NCBI GenBank assembly: GCA_030407315.1
Contig: JALQPE010002026.1
Location: forward strand, 18,738-82,737
Source: Asparagopsis taxiformis
Taxonomy: Eukaryota; Rhodophyta; Florideophyceae; Bonnemaisoniales; Bonnemaisoniaceae
Direction: 5' to 3'
Length of the DNA: 64,000 nt
Shown here: in pieces, positions 33,510 to 42,936 of the stretch
Layout of the letters: every line of letters starts with the position of its first letter
Numbering within the stretch: position 1 is the first letter of the stretch
Program-made: the position numbers and the translations under genes
Notes under the pieces: generated by a model
The model's input: the letters and a program-made list of their open reading frames with translations, nothing else
What the model was told of the DNA's origin: nothing
The model's database searches: none

Positions 33510-34640
33510 TGGTTTGTAAAGCTTGCAGAACGGGATAGGGATGTGGGTGGCTCCATTTTATGAATACATGAATACAAATATTCAGGGTTGACGAAGCGGA
33601 AAGGCATACGCTCATACATGTATGAGTTTGCATAGTGGAGAAAATATTTACATCGAAATTTACATGGAAGAGATGGAGGTTTTAAGGATGAGGTATGAGA
33701 GGAAGAAAATTCTTCTGTGGTATGAGGATGTGTTCTGTGGGGGGTGGATGGAATCTTGGGATGGGATGGTACAGGGGGAAGTGGAAATGTACGGAGTGCG
33801 GGTTTAGATTGGAGTGTGATTCGGAGAGGAGTGCCGACAAGCATATTATGGGGATTGGGGAGACGCTGCGGGGTGTTGGGGTAGTGAGGGCGGAGGAGGT
33901 GTTTAGGTGGGACCGTAGGAGGGTGCGGTTGAAGGCCCCGAGAGGAGGGGGTTTTAGGAAAGTGAGGAGAAAGAGGTGGGAAGGGGGGTGGCGTCTGTTC
34001 TGGCTGTGGTGAGTGGGGATGTGATGGGGAAGAAGAGGGTTATTGTATTTGGGGAGGGAGGGGAGTGGGAGGATGGGTGCGAAGTGGGGGGTTGATATGT
34101 GTTTCAGAGCGGGGAGGTTTCTGGGGAGACGGCGGGGGAGCGGGAGCGTGGGCCGGTGGTGGTGGTGGTGGTGTATACGGTATCGAAGATGCGGATGGCG
34201 TGGGGGCATGGAGCAGGTGAGGGAGGGAGGGGTGGAGCAGGTCGAAGAGTAAGCTGCAGGGGAAGTTTGTGGAGAGGGCGAAGGAGAGGGGTTGAAGGTA
34301 GAGGAGAGAGGGTATTGAAGAACAATACGTTGCAAAGGTGATGGGGGAGAGCATGGTCGAGGGGATAGGGGATGTTTTTCCCTATTCTGAGGTAGTATGA
34401 GGACTGGTTATAAGAAATCTGTACGGTAGAGCAGAAAAGTAGGTATGGAATGGAGGTGTGCACCGTGGAAGCGGGGATAGGTAGCTGAAAATGCGTTCTA
34501 GAGTGGTATTGGGGGTGTTTGAGGTACAGTACGGGGGAGGTGAGCACCAAATGGAAGGGGGTGTGAGCGAGAGGATGAAAAAATTAAAGACAAAATTGGA
34601 GTCGACCGACAAGGAAAAATAGAGTGGTCGCCGTGATGGA
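33510..34640. other. G-rich right flank of the DNA transposon, no firm gene
   Basis: Plus strand is G-rich with little T or C. One short plus frame near 33780-33850 reads KWKCTECGFRLECDSERSA, a possible single Cys-pair finger, but the frame is broken within 60 codons. The 217-aa Pro/His-rich minus frame (33682-34335) is a by-product of composition. Confidence 0.4.
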
Positions 34641-34937
34641 TGCGGACATCCATGTCGAGCAAGGCGGCAGAAATTTCTGGGGTCGAAATTTTTGAATTTC
34701 TGAACCGGCGCCCGTCCTAGGTTGACATAGACATGGCGGAAGTCCATCCCGAGGGGGACATCCGTGGTACTAGAAACAATGAATGTCGTCCTAGTAATAC
34801 TAGACGTACTAGACCGCATGGACGTCCGGATCTAGGCGGACATCCAAAAATACTGGAGAACATGGACGTCCGCCTAGTAATACTAGGTGTACTAGAGGTT
34901 GTGGACGTCCGCGTCCATTTCCGAGAACACAGACGAT

Positions 34938-35509
34938 GCACGAACATTGCTGGCGCATGCGCGCGCGCAACCGGCACACGTGTGCAACGAACGTACTGGC
35001 AACGGCCAACGGACCAACGGGTCCCTACGTGTGACCCACAAGGTCCTTTCCCATTCGGGGACGTTACGAACAGTGTTTACACTGTAAAGCGATGCCATCG
35101 TGGCCATATAGGTATTGGCATCGTGCCGGGAGGGAAAGGGGACAAGACAACGATCGAGCAACGGCTCTAGTCTACGACTGACTTCTACGTTTACGTTTAC
35201 GTTTTGCCTAACGAGGCTTCGTCTCCGTCGAGCTGCGTACTCCCTACCCATCGCCGCACGTAAGGCTGATTGCGTGTAGTGCCTCCGGGCTTGGTCGAGA
35301 GCGCCTCCGGTGACGTACCACCTCGTGTGCTAACGTAATCCTCGCGTGGATTGTTGCGTCGTGACGCTCGTGTCTACTCGCTAACCACTCTACCTTCCTA
35401 CCTAACAATACAGTCAAAACACCAGCGGGTGGACTGCTCGTTTCGTTTCGTTAAGGACAGCGTGTCCGTGGCTCGTACCAGCTACTTCTAGAACTAACGT
35501 GGTTCCACA
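34938..35509 (+). repeat. Gypsy-1 3' LTR, remaining 572 bp
   Basis: Matches 12236-12807 base for base as far as I compared and ends GGTTCCACA, followed by the TSD gtaag and the rest of the copia RNase H. Confidence 0.97.
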
Positions 35510-35907
35510 GTAAGCAAGGCTGTGTAGCCCAGTCTTCCTCAGAAGCCGAATACATGGCTCTCAGTGCAGCAGTGAAGGAGGCAATCTGGCTGAGAAACAT
35601 CGTTGGTTTCAGCAGCAGTACAAATCCTGCAGATCCTATCCTCATCAATGTGGATAATCAAGGATCTATCAAAATGGCTAGGAACGATGCTTCTGGAACC
35701 CGCACAAAGCATATCGACATTCGGTATCACTTTGTCCGGGATTGCCTCCTCGAAGGAATGTTCGATATCGACTACTGTCCAACATCTGATATGGTAGCGG
35801 ATGTCCTCACTAAGCCTCTGCAAAGGATTCAGTTCGTCAAGCTTCGTGAACTTATGGGGGTAACTACCAAATCATTAATCGAGAAGGTCAAAGAGGGGGA
35901 GTGTTGA
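35510..35907 (+). pseudogene. Copia RNase H, C-terminal remainder
   Basis: Continues the copia polyprotein after removal of gypsy-1: R-K joins QGCVAQSSSEAEYMALS (with the conserved SEAEY Glu), then DNQGSIKMARN, RTKHIDIRYHFVRD and DVLTKPLQ. The stop codon TGA lies in the first bases of the 3' LTR (35905-35907). Confidence 0.95.
35890..35901 (+). other. Copia polypurine tract
   Basis: AAAGAGGGGGAG is an unbroken 12-nt purine run ending at the base before the 3' LTR. Confidence 0.9.
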
Positions 35908-36389
35908 AGCACTGGAATTGGCCCTGAGGGGCTCAATTACGTGAGAAAACTTTGACCCTCGATTTCTCTATGAAGGAGTGGTCTGAGCGCTCTGAAACCT
36001 ATCTCATCGTGTTCAGCGTGCCCGAATTAGTCGGGTAGCAACTTCTCCGAAGCTTCTACGACCTTTCTTCATGGAGATATTAGCGTCTGAAGTTTCAATT
36101 TGTTTGTCATAGTTTCAATTAGTAATTAGAAATGCCAAGATGGGTTGCCATCATGGCAGAGGGAAAATGTTATGATAAGTGTACACGTGTGGATGATATG
36201 ATAGAGAAGCCCACGTGTACCAGATTGGCAGCGGGTGCTTGCTAGGACAGACTGTCAGTGACAGTCTGTCTGGAGCAGCCTTGAACAGGCTGTCCTCAGC
36301 ACCGCCGGCGCACCTCGGCGAGAATACAAATTATGTAGTGAGCTCGCAGATTCAGTAAACGCTCGGTAAGCGACCAATTCGTTTCAACA
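35902..36389 (+). repeat. Copia 3' LTR, 488 bp
   Basis: Copy of 6570-7057 with one visible difference (c36297 versus t6965). It is followed by the TSD gaact and the resumed outer element. Confidence 0.97.
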
Positions 36390-37133
36390 GAACTTGGGCT
36401 TTTCCAACAACCTGCACCTGAATTAGCCCCATATGCAGCGCTTGAGTTCCCTGGGGCGCTCGGGACATCACCTCCTCGGAGGCTGTTATACACGCACGTT
36501 CACTTCCCAACCTTGGAGAGGAAGTTATGCGAGCACATTGAACGCGTTAACATCAAGGTGTATGCTGTACTTTGTACTCAGTGGGCATCATTTATCCTTT
36601 TCTGTAATCATAGTTGTAGGTTTAGTCGTATACGACTCTAATGTGTTATATCGAGAGGGGAAGGTACGTACAGGATAATCTCAATAGGTCATTAGGAGTA
36701 TTATTGTCATAGGACCCATTCCGCGGTATACTACATGTCTATATATAGATGATCTAGGAAGTGAAGTCGACGAGACAAACTACCAGGTAAAATAGACCAA
36801 ACTTCTTTAAAGCTTCACTTCATGTACCCTACGTATGGGATAGCCCCTATTTGGAAAGACTTGGATAGTGCATATTGCATTCCAGCCGCAGCAGGAATTC
36901 AAAAGTCTTACACGTATGTTTAGTGGCTGCTATGTCTAGTCAGAATTCGGAATGGGTCGTTTACCTATGGGAATGTTGTACAAACTAGTGATTTCAAAAT
37001 AATGTTGTGCTCTGTGAAGTGCTGCAACATGACTAACTCTGTTGAAACAGTGATAGCTCAACCGTGCTTACGTGGCCAGGTTCCCTGGTTTGTGCACCTC
37101 TGTCAACGCGGTGTCCATGGAACGGGGGATGTA

Positions 37134-37254
37134 AAAAATTGGTAATTTTTTTCGCTCCGAAATTACTGCAGTAAAAAGTGATCTAGGTTGGTGCACTTTG
37201 CTAGATCGCTTTTTACTGCAGTAATTTCGGAGCGAAAAAAACTACCAAATTTTA
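37134..37254. repeat. Gene-bracketing palindrome, about 120 bp
   Basis: Arms ttggtaatttttttcgctccgaaatt and inverse aatttcggagcgaaaaaaactacc, inner ctgcagtaaaaagtgatctag/ctagatcgctttttactgcag, core gtgcac. The ctccg/cggag change relative to other copies occurs in both arms, while gtgat/atcgc has changed in one arm only. It lies about 225 bp downstream of the dioxygenase gene stop. Confidence 0.95.
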
Positions 37255-37478
37255 GGACCTCAACGCCAGGGGTCCAGCGCCCTTCGCGACTTGCGAAGGC
37301 ACACTGGTTGCAACTAGTATACTACCATTCTTTACCTTGCCATGCACGAGAAGGGGAGAGGGCAGAGGACTATCAAAGGAAGGAGATTCTGACAAACTAC
37401 AAGTAGACTATAGGAATGTGGGAGAACATGGAAACAAGAGAAATATCAGTTTAGAGCATGTTATAGTTAATATGCTAT

Positions 37479-40400
37479 CTATTCAACTGTAATATACTCT
37501 TCGCTGCTACTACTTTCCTCTTCCTTATCACTATCCGACACGTAGTCGTGATCGAAATCGTAGGGCTCCGGCAGAGCATTGGGGTCGTCACTCAGCCCTG
37601 GCGCATGAACTAGGTCGTTGACGAGCTCGGAGGAGACACGCGCAGCCATTGTGTGGACCCGAATATGGTGACCATACGGCATTCCAGTGTTGGAAAGCCT
37701 GGTCTGCACGAAATCGTGGTCCTGCCATCCTGGACCTGCATGTTCCAAGTCTCCACGAGAGACAAAAACAGAGAAGGGAGGTATCCAGACCAACTTGGGA
37801 ACGAGGTGGGGCCAGACGTCCAGGAAGGCCTTGCGTGGGGAGTTGAGGAAGGTATGGCTGCGAGGTCGTACCAGAATCGGGGAACCCACTGCACCAGTTG
37901 CAATGAATGCATAGTCAGGATCTGGTGCAGGTTTACCGTAGTATCGGTTGGGTTCCCCTGGCGGTGGACCGGGGTATGTGAAGTCCAGATGAGGTATCTG
38001 ACGATCACAGCCCGACCCTGTGAGCAGCATCCGAAGACCTGTTCTACCGAACCTGAGCTTGGAGCCTTCCTTGAATCCCTTCAATGACGAAACGGAATCT
38101 TCTAAGTGGAGCTTTTCTGCTATAATAGCGAGCAGAACATCCACAGAGACCTTATCGTGAGCTATTGGACCAGACGCAAGCGTGTCCAGGTCTTCGACAA
38201 CGGCCTTGCAGGGGGTCATGTACCGCTGCCGAGACGGCCCCCCTTCTGCATCCTTACCTCGAGAACCGGAATTCAGAATCGAAATCCACGCACCTTCCTC
38301 GTCTTCCGAGAACTTCTTCGCAAAGGCTGCCAGAAGGTCGTGGATACTAGACCGCACTTCCTTAGCTCCTAGTATGTTCTCCAGGACAACATATCCATCA
38401 GAATCAATACTAGCCCTTGCCCGCTCGAAATACACAGCCCTCTCGATGGACGAAGAACCAGCCATGGAGTCAATATCCTCCCTCAGTTCCTCCACCTCCC
38501 CTTCCGTCAAGTAGAACCCAGAGCGGTGTTCAGGATGAAGTAGGCTCGAAACTGAACGGACGAACGATTCAGCTTCGGCCACGGAAGTATTCTCGAGGAG
38601 GTGGGGAGGTGGACTCGGCTGTTCGTCCTCGTACCGGTGGACCAGAAACCCCTTCGAAGTCACCTTCGATTTCGTGGGGGTTTCTTCCTCCTCCTCACTC
38701 TCACCTTCATTGTCACGCTCCTTCTCACCCGAAGGCGGGGGTTGACCAGGAAGCGGAAGGGAGGGAGGAGGGGAAGAAGTGCTGCCAAGAGCGATGAGCT
38801 GCTCTGCAACGGCAGCACTTCTGGTCTCCGACCGAGTAACCCGGGCCGGAAGCGGACTAAAGGTATCGTCCCTTTTCCTCTTTTCCCCTCGGCGGGTACT
38901 CTTGGAGGGCTTCTTGACCTTGCCCAGAGATATGGGAGTCTTCTCTCCTACGGTGCTCCTCTTGTCCTTGACACCCGCTTCACCCTTGTCCTGTTCCACC
39001 GACTCGGTCTTTGAGCCTCCTTTGCGAAAAGGATTGAACTCATCCCCATCCCACGCTTCTTGTAACGTGACCCCTGCAGGAGGGGTCCAAGAAGAGGCGT
39101 CATTGGGTTGACGACCATCATAGCACCGACGGGAGCAGACGAAGACCATGTCTCGCTCACCTTGATTCAGGTACTTGATGGGGATGAGATGGTGGATGCG
39201 GGGATAGTCGCACAAGTTGTGCACAGGCTTAGAGTTGCACGCTGTGCATTTGTGCACAGCGGCAGAGCCGGGAAAGCGACAGTGCGGTCCAAGAGAGCAA
39301 GGGAAGGGGCGTGGAGTAGTTTCGTCGGCCGGAATGCGAATGGCACGCGAAACGGGATACTCCGCACCACCCCCCAGCGGTTCAGAGACTTCCGCAGTTT
39401 CGGGGTTCTGCTGTTCCCCCTTAGGAGTGGGGGGAACTGGAGCAGGGGAGGGTAGTGACACAGCCATAGGAGACTTGGGGGGAGAAGATGGAGCCCGGGC
39501 AGCGGAGGGTGTTGAGACAGCCATGGGAGACTGAGCAGGAGAGGGATGAGGAGAAGGGGTGGTGGGATTGGGAGGAGAGGGGGAGGGATGAGGAGAAGGG
39601 GTGGTGGGATTGGCAGGAGGGGTGGTAGGATTGGCAGGAGGGGTGGTAGGATTGGCAGGAGGGGTGGTGGGTTTGGCAGGAGGGGTGGTGGGATTGCCTG
39701 AGGACCCGGGAGCATTCTGCTGCGTTTGTTCAGGTGGAACAGCAGCAGAAATGTCCAAGGGACCAGTTTCATCCTCTGGGAGGGGCTCAGAGGGAAGGGG
39801 GACAGGGAGAGGCTCGATGATAGTTTCTCCGAACTGTGTCGGAGAACGATCCTTGCCAGGCACTTGCGATGGTGATCCTGGCGGAGGGACAGGTGCAGGA
39901 GGAGCACTCGTTGAAGCCCTCGCACCCTCCTCCATTACCACGTCATTGGCGGGAGTGGTATTCGCAGCAGAGTCCAACGGCTCAGTACGAGGAGGAGTCT
40001 GTTGCTTCGGTGCAACATTGAAACGATGCTGGATGACCGAACGGAAATCTTCGATACGAAGATCTTGGTTCTCCGTTCTCTTCGGCACCGGCTCCTCCTC
40101 GTACTGAACCATACGCTTGAACACGGATTTCCAGGTCGGGATCATTTCCTTTCCATCCGGTTCAAGGTCTTCCAGGTCTGCCAATTGCTCCGTACTGAGG
40201 TCAACCATGGGTGCTAGTTCACGGATGACCTCGTAGAAATCTCTAACGTAATTGAGATATGTACGGAGCTGGAGACCTGGGATACGTCCAAACGAATGCA
40301 TCAGCAGCACAGACCGGTAGTGAAGGCATTTGACCATCAATTCACTAGCACGGTCTTCAGCCTTCGTGAATGCTGTGTCTTTTAGGACCAGAAGGCTGAT

Positions 40401-41129
40401 GCCGACCTCGTTCTCCTTCCTCCCGGAAGCCATCTTGTAGGCTGCGTACGTGCGAGGCGAACGTCGCATATTCATAGCTACATTGACGATGGACGTCACG
40501 GTACTCTTCCGGAGGATGCCAGAAAAATGACGTTGGAAGAACCAATTAGACAGCTGCGAAGCCGTCATGTTGGCCAGATTCCTATCCCCAGGTTGAGCGT
40601 ACTTGAGGTTGCAATTGTATATGCTAATGATAGCATGTATACGATCCCGGATGGTGGTTGGCAAAACAGTGTGAACAAGCTCATTCAACCGCTGACTGAG
40701 GTAAAGGACATCCTCCATAGTCATTGGCGCACCATCCGGCCTCAAGGCTTCCTGGACAGGAACGTTGTCCACAACGGAAGCTAAACGCTCAACCTGTTCC
40801 TCCTTCGCCCGCACCAGAGCTCCACGACGATGAAGACCGTCCGCTATGTAGTAGCGTGTTCCATCGGGCCCAAATGGTAGATTTACCACAGTCATGGAGC
40901 CCACAGAAGAGGTCTGAAAGCCTTCGAGAACCATCTTCTGGAACAGCACTTCAACATGAGAGACATCAACCTCGCGGGATGTTTCTTCCGTGACATGAAT
41001 GTCAGCGATCGGAAGTTTCGTTTCCCTGAACAGGTAGTTCGAAAGCGAGGTGCCAGTGCGGGACATGGCAGGGATGGTGAGCTCTCGAGCTGCACTGGTG
41101 GTCGACAGAGGGATAGTACGCGGAGGCAT
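37479..41129 (-). CDS. ParB-like / Zn-cluster / 2OG-Fe(II) dioxygenase fusion, 1216 aa
   Basis: Residues about 38-115 look like a ParB/Srx-type domain: LPIADIHV at its start and YYIADGLHRRGAL at the ParB box. Residues about 430-560 are a Pro/Thr linker with PTTPPAN repeats. Residues 611-668 hold a Cys/His cluster (CSLGPHC, CTACNSKPVHNLC, VFVCSRRC) that probably binds zinc. The C-terminal 300 residues look like a double-stranded beta-helix dioxygenase: DGYVVLENIL near the start, iron ligands H1047-x-D1049 (PHLDFTYPG) and H1130 (SRGDLEHAG), and Arg1144 or Arg1157 for 2-oxoglutarate. Such enzymes oxidise methyl groups on bases, proteins or small molecules; substrate unknown. ATG at 41127-41129. 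A TET/JBP-like role is inference only. Confidence 0.62.
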   Translation of the reverse strand: MPPRTIPLSTTSAARELTIPAMSRTGTSLSNYLFRETKLPIADIHVTEETSREVDVSHVEVLFQKMVLEGFQTSSVGSMTVVNLPFGPDGTRYYIADGLHRRGALVRAKEEQVERLASVVDNVPVQEALRPDGAPMTMEDVLYLSQRLNELVHTVLPTTIRDRIHAIISIYNCNLKYAQPGDRNLANMTASQLSNWFFQRHFSGILRKSTVTSIVNVAMNMRRSPRTYAAYKMASGRKENEVGISLLVLKDTAFTKAEDRASELMVKCLHYRSVLLMHSFGRIPGLQLRTYLNYVRDFYEVIRELAPMVDLSTEQLADLEDLEPDGKEMIPTWKSVFKRMVQYEEEPVPKRTENQDLRIEDFRSVIQHRFNVAPKQQTPPRTEPLDSAANTTPANDVVMEEGARASTSAPPAPVPPPGSPSQVPGKDRSPTQFGETIIEPLPVPLPSEPLPEDETGPLDISAAVPPEQTQQNAPGSSGNPTTPPAKPTTPPANPTTPPANPTTPPANPTTPSPHPSPSPPNPTTPSPHPSPAQSPMAVSTPSAARAPSSPPKSPMAVSLPSPAPVPPTPKGEQQNPETAEVSEPLGGGAEYPVSRAIRIPADETTPRPFPCSLGPHCRFPGSAAVHKCTACNSKPVHNLCDYPRIHHLIPIKYLNQGERDMVFVCSRRCYDGRQPNDASSWTPPAGVTLQEAWDGDEFNPFRKGGSKTESVEQDKGEAGVKDKRSTVGEKTPISLGKVKKPSKSTRRGEKRKRDDTFSPLPARVTRSETRSAAVAEQLIALGSTSSPPPSLPLPGQPPPSGEKERDNEGESEEEEETPTKSKVTSKGFLVHRYEDEQPSPPPHLLENTSVAEAESFVRSVSSLLHPEHRSGFYLTEGEVEELREDIDSMAGSSSIERAVYFERARASIDSDGYVVLENILGAKEVRSSIHDLLAAFAKKFSEDEEGAWISILNSGSRGKDAEGGPSRQRYMTPCKAVVEDLDTLASGPIAHDKVSVDVLLAIIAEKLHLEDSVSSLKGFKEGSKLRFGRTGLRMLLTGSGCDRQIPHLDFTYPGPPPGEPNRYYGKPAPDPDYAFIATGAVGSPILVRPRSHTFLNSPRKAFLDVWPHLVPKLVWIPPFSVFVSRGDLEHAGPGWQDHDFVQTRLSNTGMPYGHHIRVHTMAARVSSELVNDLVHAPGLSDDPNALPEPYDFDHDYVSDSDKEEESSSSEEYITVE

Positions 41130-41645
41130 GTTGTTTTTGCCGAGTGGGTAGCGCGGAAGTGTAGTGAGAAAGAGAGGGGGATAGGAGAATAGAGATGGTT
41201 GAGGAGAGATAGACTGCCAGTCTACAGTGTCGCTTTAGAGAGACAGTGGGAGGGAGAGTGTGGTGGATAGTGCCAGAGAGATTGGCAATGAAGTGGTAGA
41301 GAGGATCCCTGAAAGGTTGGCAGAGAGAGGTAGGTAGAGGTGGAGAGATTGGTGTAGGGAGTGAAAGAGAGAAAGAGAGAGAGAGAGAGAGCGGAACAGT
41401 GCGTCTCGTAGGGGGAAGTCCTCGATCGGGATTGCTTTTCAGGTGCAGAAGAAGCAGAGAGAGTAGCAGATGAGTAGGAGCCGAGAAAGAAGAAGTGGAT
41501 GGTCGTGTAAGGTATGCACTTGAAGGTTGTCCAAACCGGACCGTGGGACAGCGCAATATAACAACTAATGCGCATAATATCCGCCGGTTGCGTCCTAATC
41601 AATCAGAACTCATATTGAACGGTCATGGAGAGAATGGAGGATGGG

Positions 41646-41775
41646 CATTAAATTTGGTAATTTTTTTCGCTCTGAAATTACTGCAGTAAAAAGTGATCTA
41701 GCTTTGTGCACTTAGGTAGATCACTTTTTACTGCAGTAATTTCAGAGCGAAAAAAATTTCCAAATTTTAAGCGCA
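41646..41775. repeat. Gene-bracketing palindrome, 130 bp
   Basis: Arms gcattaaatttggtaattttttt... and its inverse ending caaattttaagcgc, inner arms cgctctgaaatt/aatttcagagcg and ctgcagtaaaaagtgatcta/tagatcactttttactgcag. It lies about 515 bp upstream of the dioxygenase ATG. The 41130-41645 stretch has a GA-rich tract (41365-41390) and no gene. Confidence 0.96.
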
Positions 41776-41784
41776 TCTTGAGCT

Positions 41785-42152
41785 GACCCGTGGCGCCTTT
41801 TCGGCGACTGCTCTAGCCTGCACTAAACGCGACCGTTGCTTCGATGATTTTATTGAGCAAAACAGAATGGCTTACGTTTACTTTCTACAATAAACGGTCT
41901 TTGACGCAGCTTGACTGTGTCTATCAAGTTGTATGCGTCACTGCCAATGTGCCCATTTCAGCTGGCTCAGAGTAATTCATCGAGTACGGACACGAAATAC
42001 TGTTCTGTGTAACCAGCACCCTGTCAGGAGAAATGTTGAGAAGTAAATGTTTTCCCATCTTCCTTTACACCCTGTTCATAGAATTCAAATAAGTGTATGC
42101 GAGACAGGATGTAAATCCTTGCACAGGTCCCCTAAACGACGTAAAATACGAG
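41785..42152. repeat. Chimeric inverted duplicate of 42587-43040
   Basis: 41785-41917 matches the complement of about 42587-42735 (shared ttacgtttactttctacaa, aaacggtctttgacgcagc). 41918-42152 matches the complement of about 42795-43040, including the last codons of the SET gene (tcgagtacggacacgaa). The two source blocks lie on either side of the short palindrome 42746-42790. Here they are fused directly and enclosed by two long palindromes. It carries a non-functional tail of the SET gene on the plus strand. Confidence 0.85.
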
Positions 42153-42153
42153 C

Positions 42154-42276
42154 GTAAAATTTGGTAATTTTTTTGGCTGTGAAATTACTGCAGTAAAAAG
42201 CGATCTAGCTTGTGCACTTGGGTAGATCGCTTTTTACTGCAGTAATTTCACAGCCAAAAAAATTACCAAATTTTAC
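42154..42276. repeat. Gene-bracketing palindrome with compensatory changes
   Basis: Arms gtaaaatttggtaatttttttggctgtgaaatt and inverse. It differs from the other copies at ggctgtg/cacagcc and at aaaaagcgatctag/gatcgcttttt, each changed in both arms so that pairing is kept. Confidence 0.96.
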
Positions 42277-42745
42277 AGTCTAGCTTGTGGCGCCTGTGGC
42301 ACTTGCCTTGCACATCTCCCCTCATACCGCGGACCAATACCCTCTGTTTCGGGCATCTCAACCATCGGAACGGAAGCCAGCGAGCAATGCAATGTAGTTG
42401 TTCCTCTACTTTTCCATCGCTATATTCACCCGGATGTACATGAACTAATCTAAATGCACCGTATGGTAATGCACGAAGCATGACCACGAATACATGTTCT
42501 GGTCTGTCCCTTCCTTAGTGGAGCTACTTGCGCTTGCGAGCAAACAATCGTGACACCCACAAGGTGTGGTACAGAACCATCATACACAGTCGAGCTGCGT
42601 CAAAGACCGTTTATTGTAGAAAGTAAACGTAAGCCATACCATTTTGCTTAATGACATCATTGAAGCAACGGTCGTGTTGAGTGCAGACTAGAGCTCAGAC
42701 TAGAGCAGTGGCCGAAAAGGCACCACAGGCGCCACAAGCTATACT
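42277..42745. other. Non-coding segment between two palindromes
   Basis: No gene seen. Its right 150 bp (42587-42735) has an inverted partner at 41785-41917. Near both of its ends, gcttgtggcgcctgtgg-like sequence occurs in opposite orientations (about 42284 and 42722). Confidence 0.6.
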
Positions 42746-42790
42746 GTAAAATTTGGTAATTTTTTTGGCTCTGAAATTACCAAATTTTAC
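42746..42790. repeat. Short (45-bp) palindrome, deletion form
   Basis: gtaaaatttggtaattttttt and gaaattaccaaattttac, without the inner ctgcag core. The junction ctgaaattac|caaatttt is what a deletion between the two direct aaattac copies of a long palindrome would leave. Confidence 0.93.
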
Positions 42791-42936
42791 GCTCGTATTT
42801 TACGTCGTTTAGGGGACCTGTGCAAGGATTTCCCTCCTGGCTCACATACACGTACTTGAACTACAATTCTATGAACAGAGTTTAAAGGAAGATGGGAAAA
42901 ATTTACTTCTCAACATTTCTCCAGACAGGGTACTGG

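Larger units (their letters stand above)
22453..34935. mobile_element. 12.5-kb DNA transposon in gypsy-1 LTR, no transposase seen
   Basis: The termini are inverted: CGTCTGTGTTTTCGGAAG at the left and the complement of CGTCTGTGTTCTCGGAAA at the right, about 33 bp with two mismatches. The TSD is AT (22451-22452, 34936-34937), proven by the uninterrupted 5' LTR. Subterminal tandem repeats carry ctagta and ggacgtcca motifs. No ORF over about 220 aa looks like a transposase, so it is probably non-autonomous. The 2-bp TSD and subterminal repeats recall CACTA-like elements, but the family is unassigned. Confidence 0.9.
12148..35509 (+). mobile_element. Gypsy-1: Ty3/gypsy chromovirus, inserted in copia
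   Basis: Flanked by TSD gtaag at 12143-12147 and 35510-35514. LTRs are 660 bp: 12148-12807, and a 3' copy split into 22365-22452 and 34938-35509. Without the DNA transposon in its 3' LTR the element is about 10.9 kb. The LTRs look identical along the parts I compared, so it is very young and possibly competent apart from the LTR insertion. Composition is CG-rich, with frequent acgt, unlike the surrounding DNA. Confidence 0.96.
6570..36389 (+). mobile_element. Ty1/copia LTR retrotransposon, split by gypsy-1
   Basis: Its LTRs (6570-7057, 35902-36389) are bounded by TSD gaact at 6565-6569 and 36390-36394. Internal order is PBS, zinc-finger ORF, gag, protease, integrase, RT and RNase H, the copia order. 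RNase H is split by gypsy-1 at 12147/12148. Without the insert the element is about 6.5 kb. The two LTRs differ at one base I could see (t6965 versus c36297), so insertion is recent. It is probably immobile now because of the insert and a pol frameshift. Confidence 0.95.

Noticed and set aside
33682..34335. 217-aa Pro/His/Ser-rich minus-strand frame
   Set aside because: It is the complement of a G-rich tract. No domain is seen, and overlapping frames on both strands are also open because of composition.
37479..41129. Calling the dioxygenase a TET/JBP protein
   Set aside because: The H-x-D...H...R residues support the 2OG-Fe(II) superfamily, but I see nothing that singles out TET/JBP, so the narrower name was not used.
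41940..42000. A second SET-domain gene on the plus strand
   Set aside because: Only the last codons are present, with an in-frame stop (gagtaattc) replacing the intact gene's sequence. It is part of the inverted duplicate.
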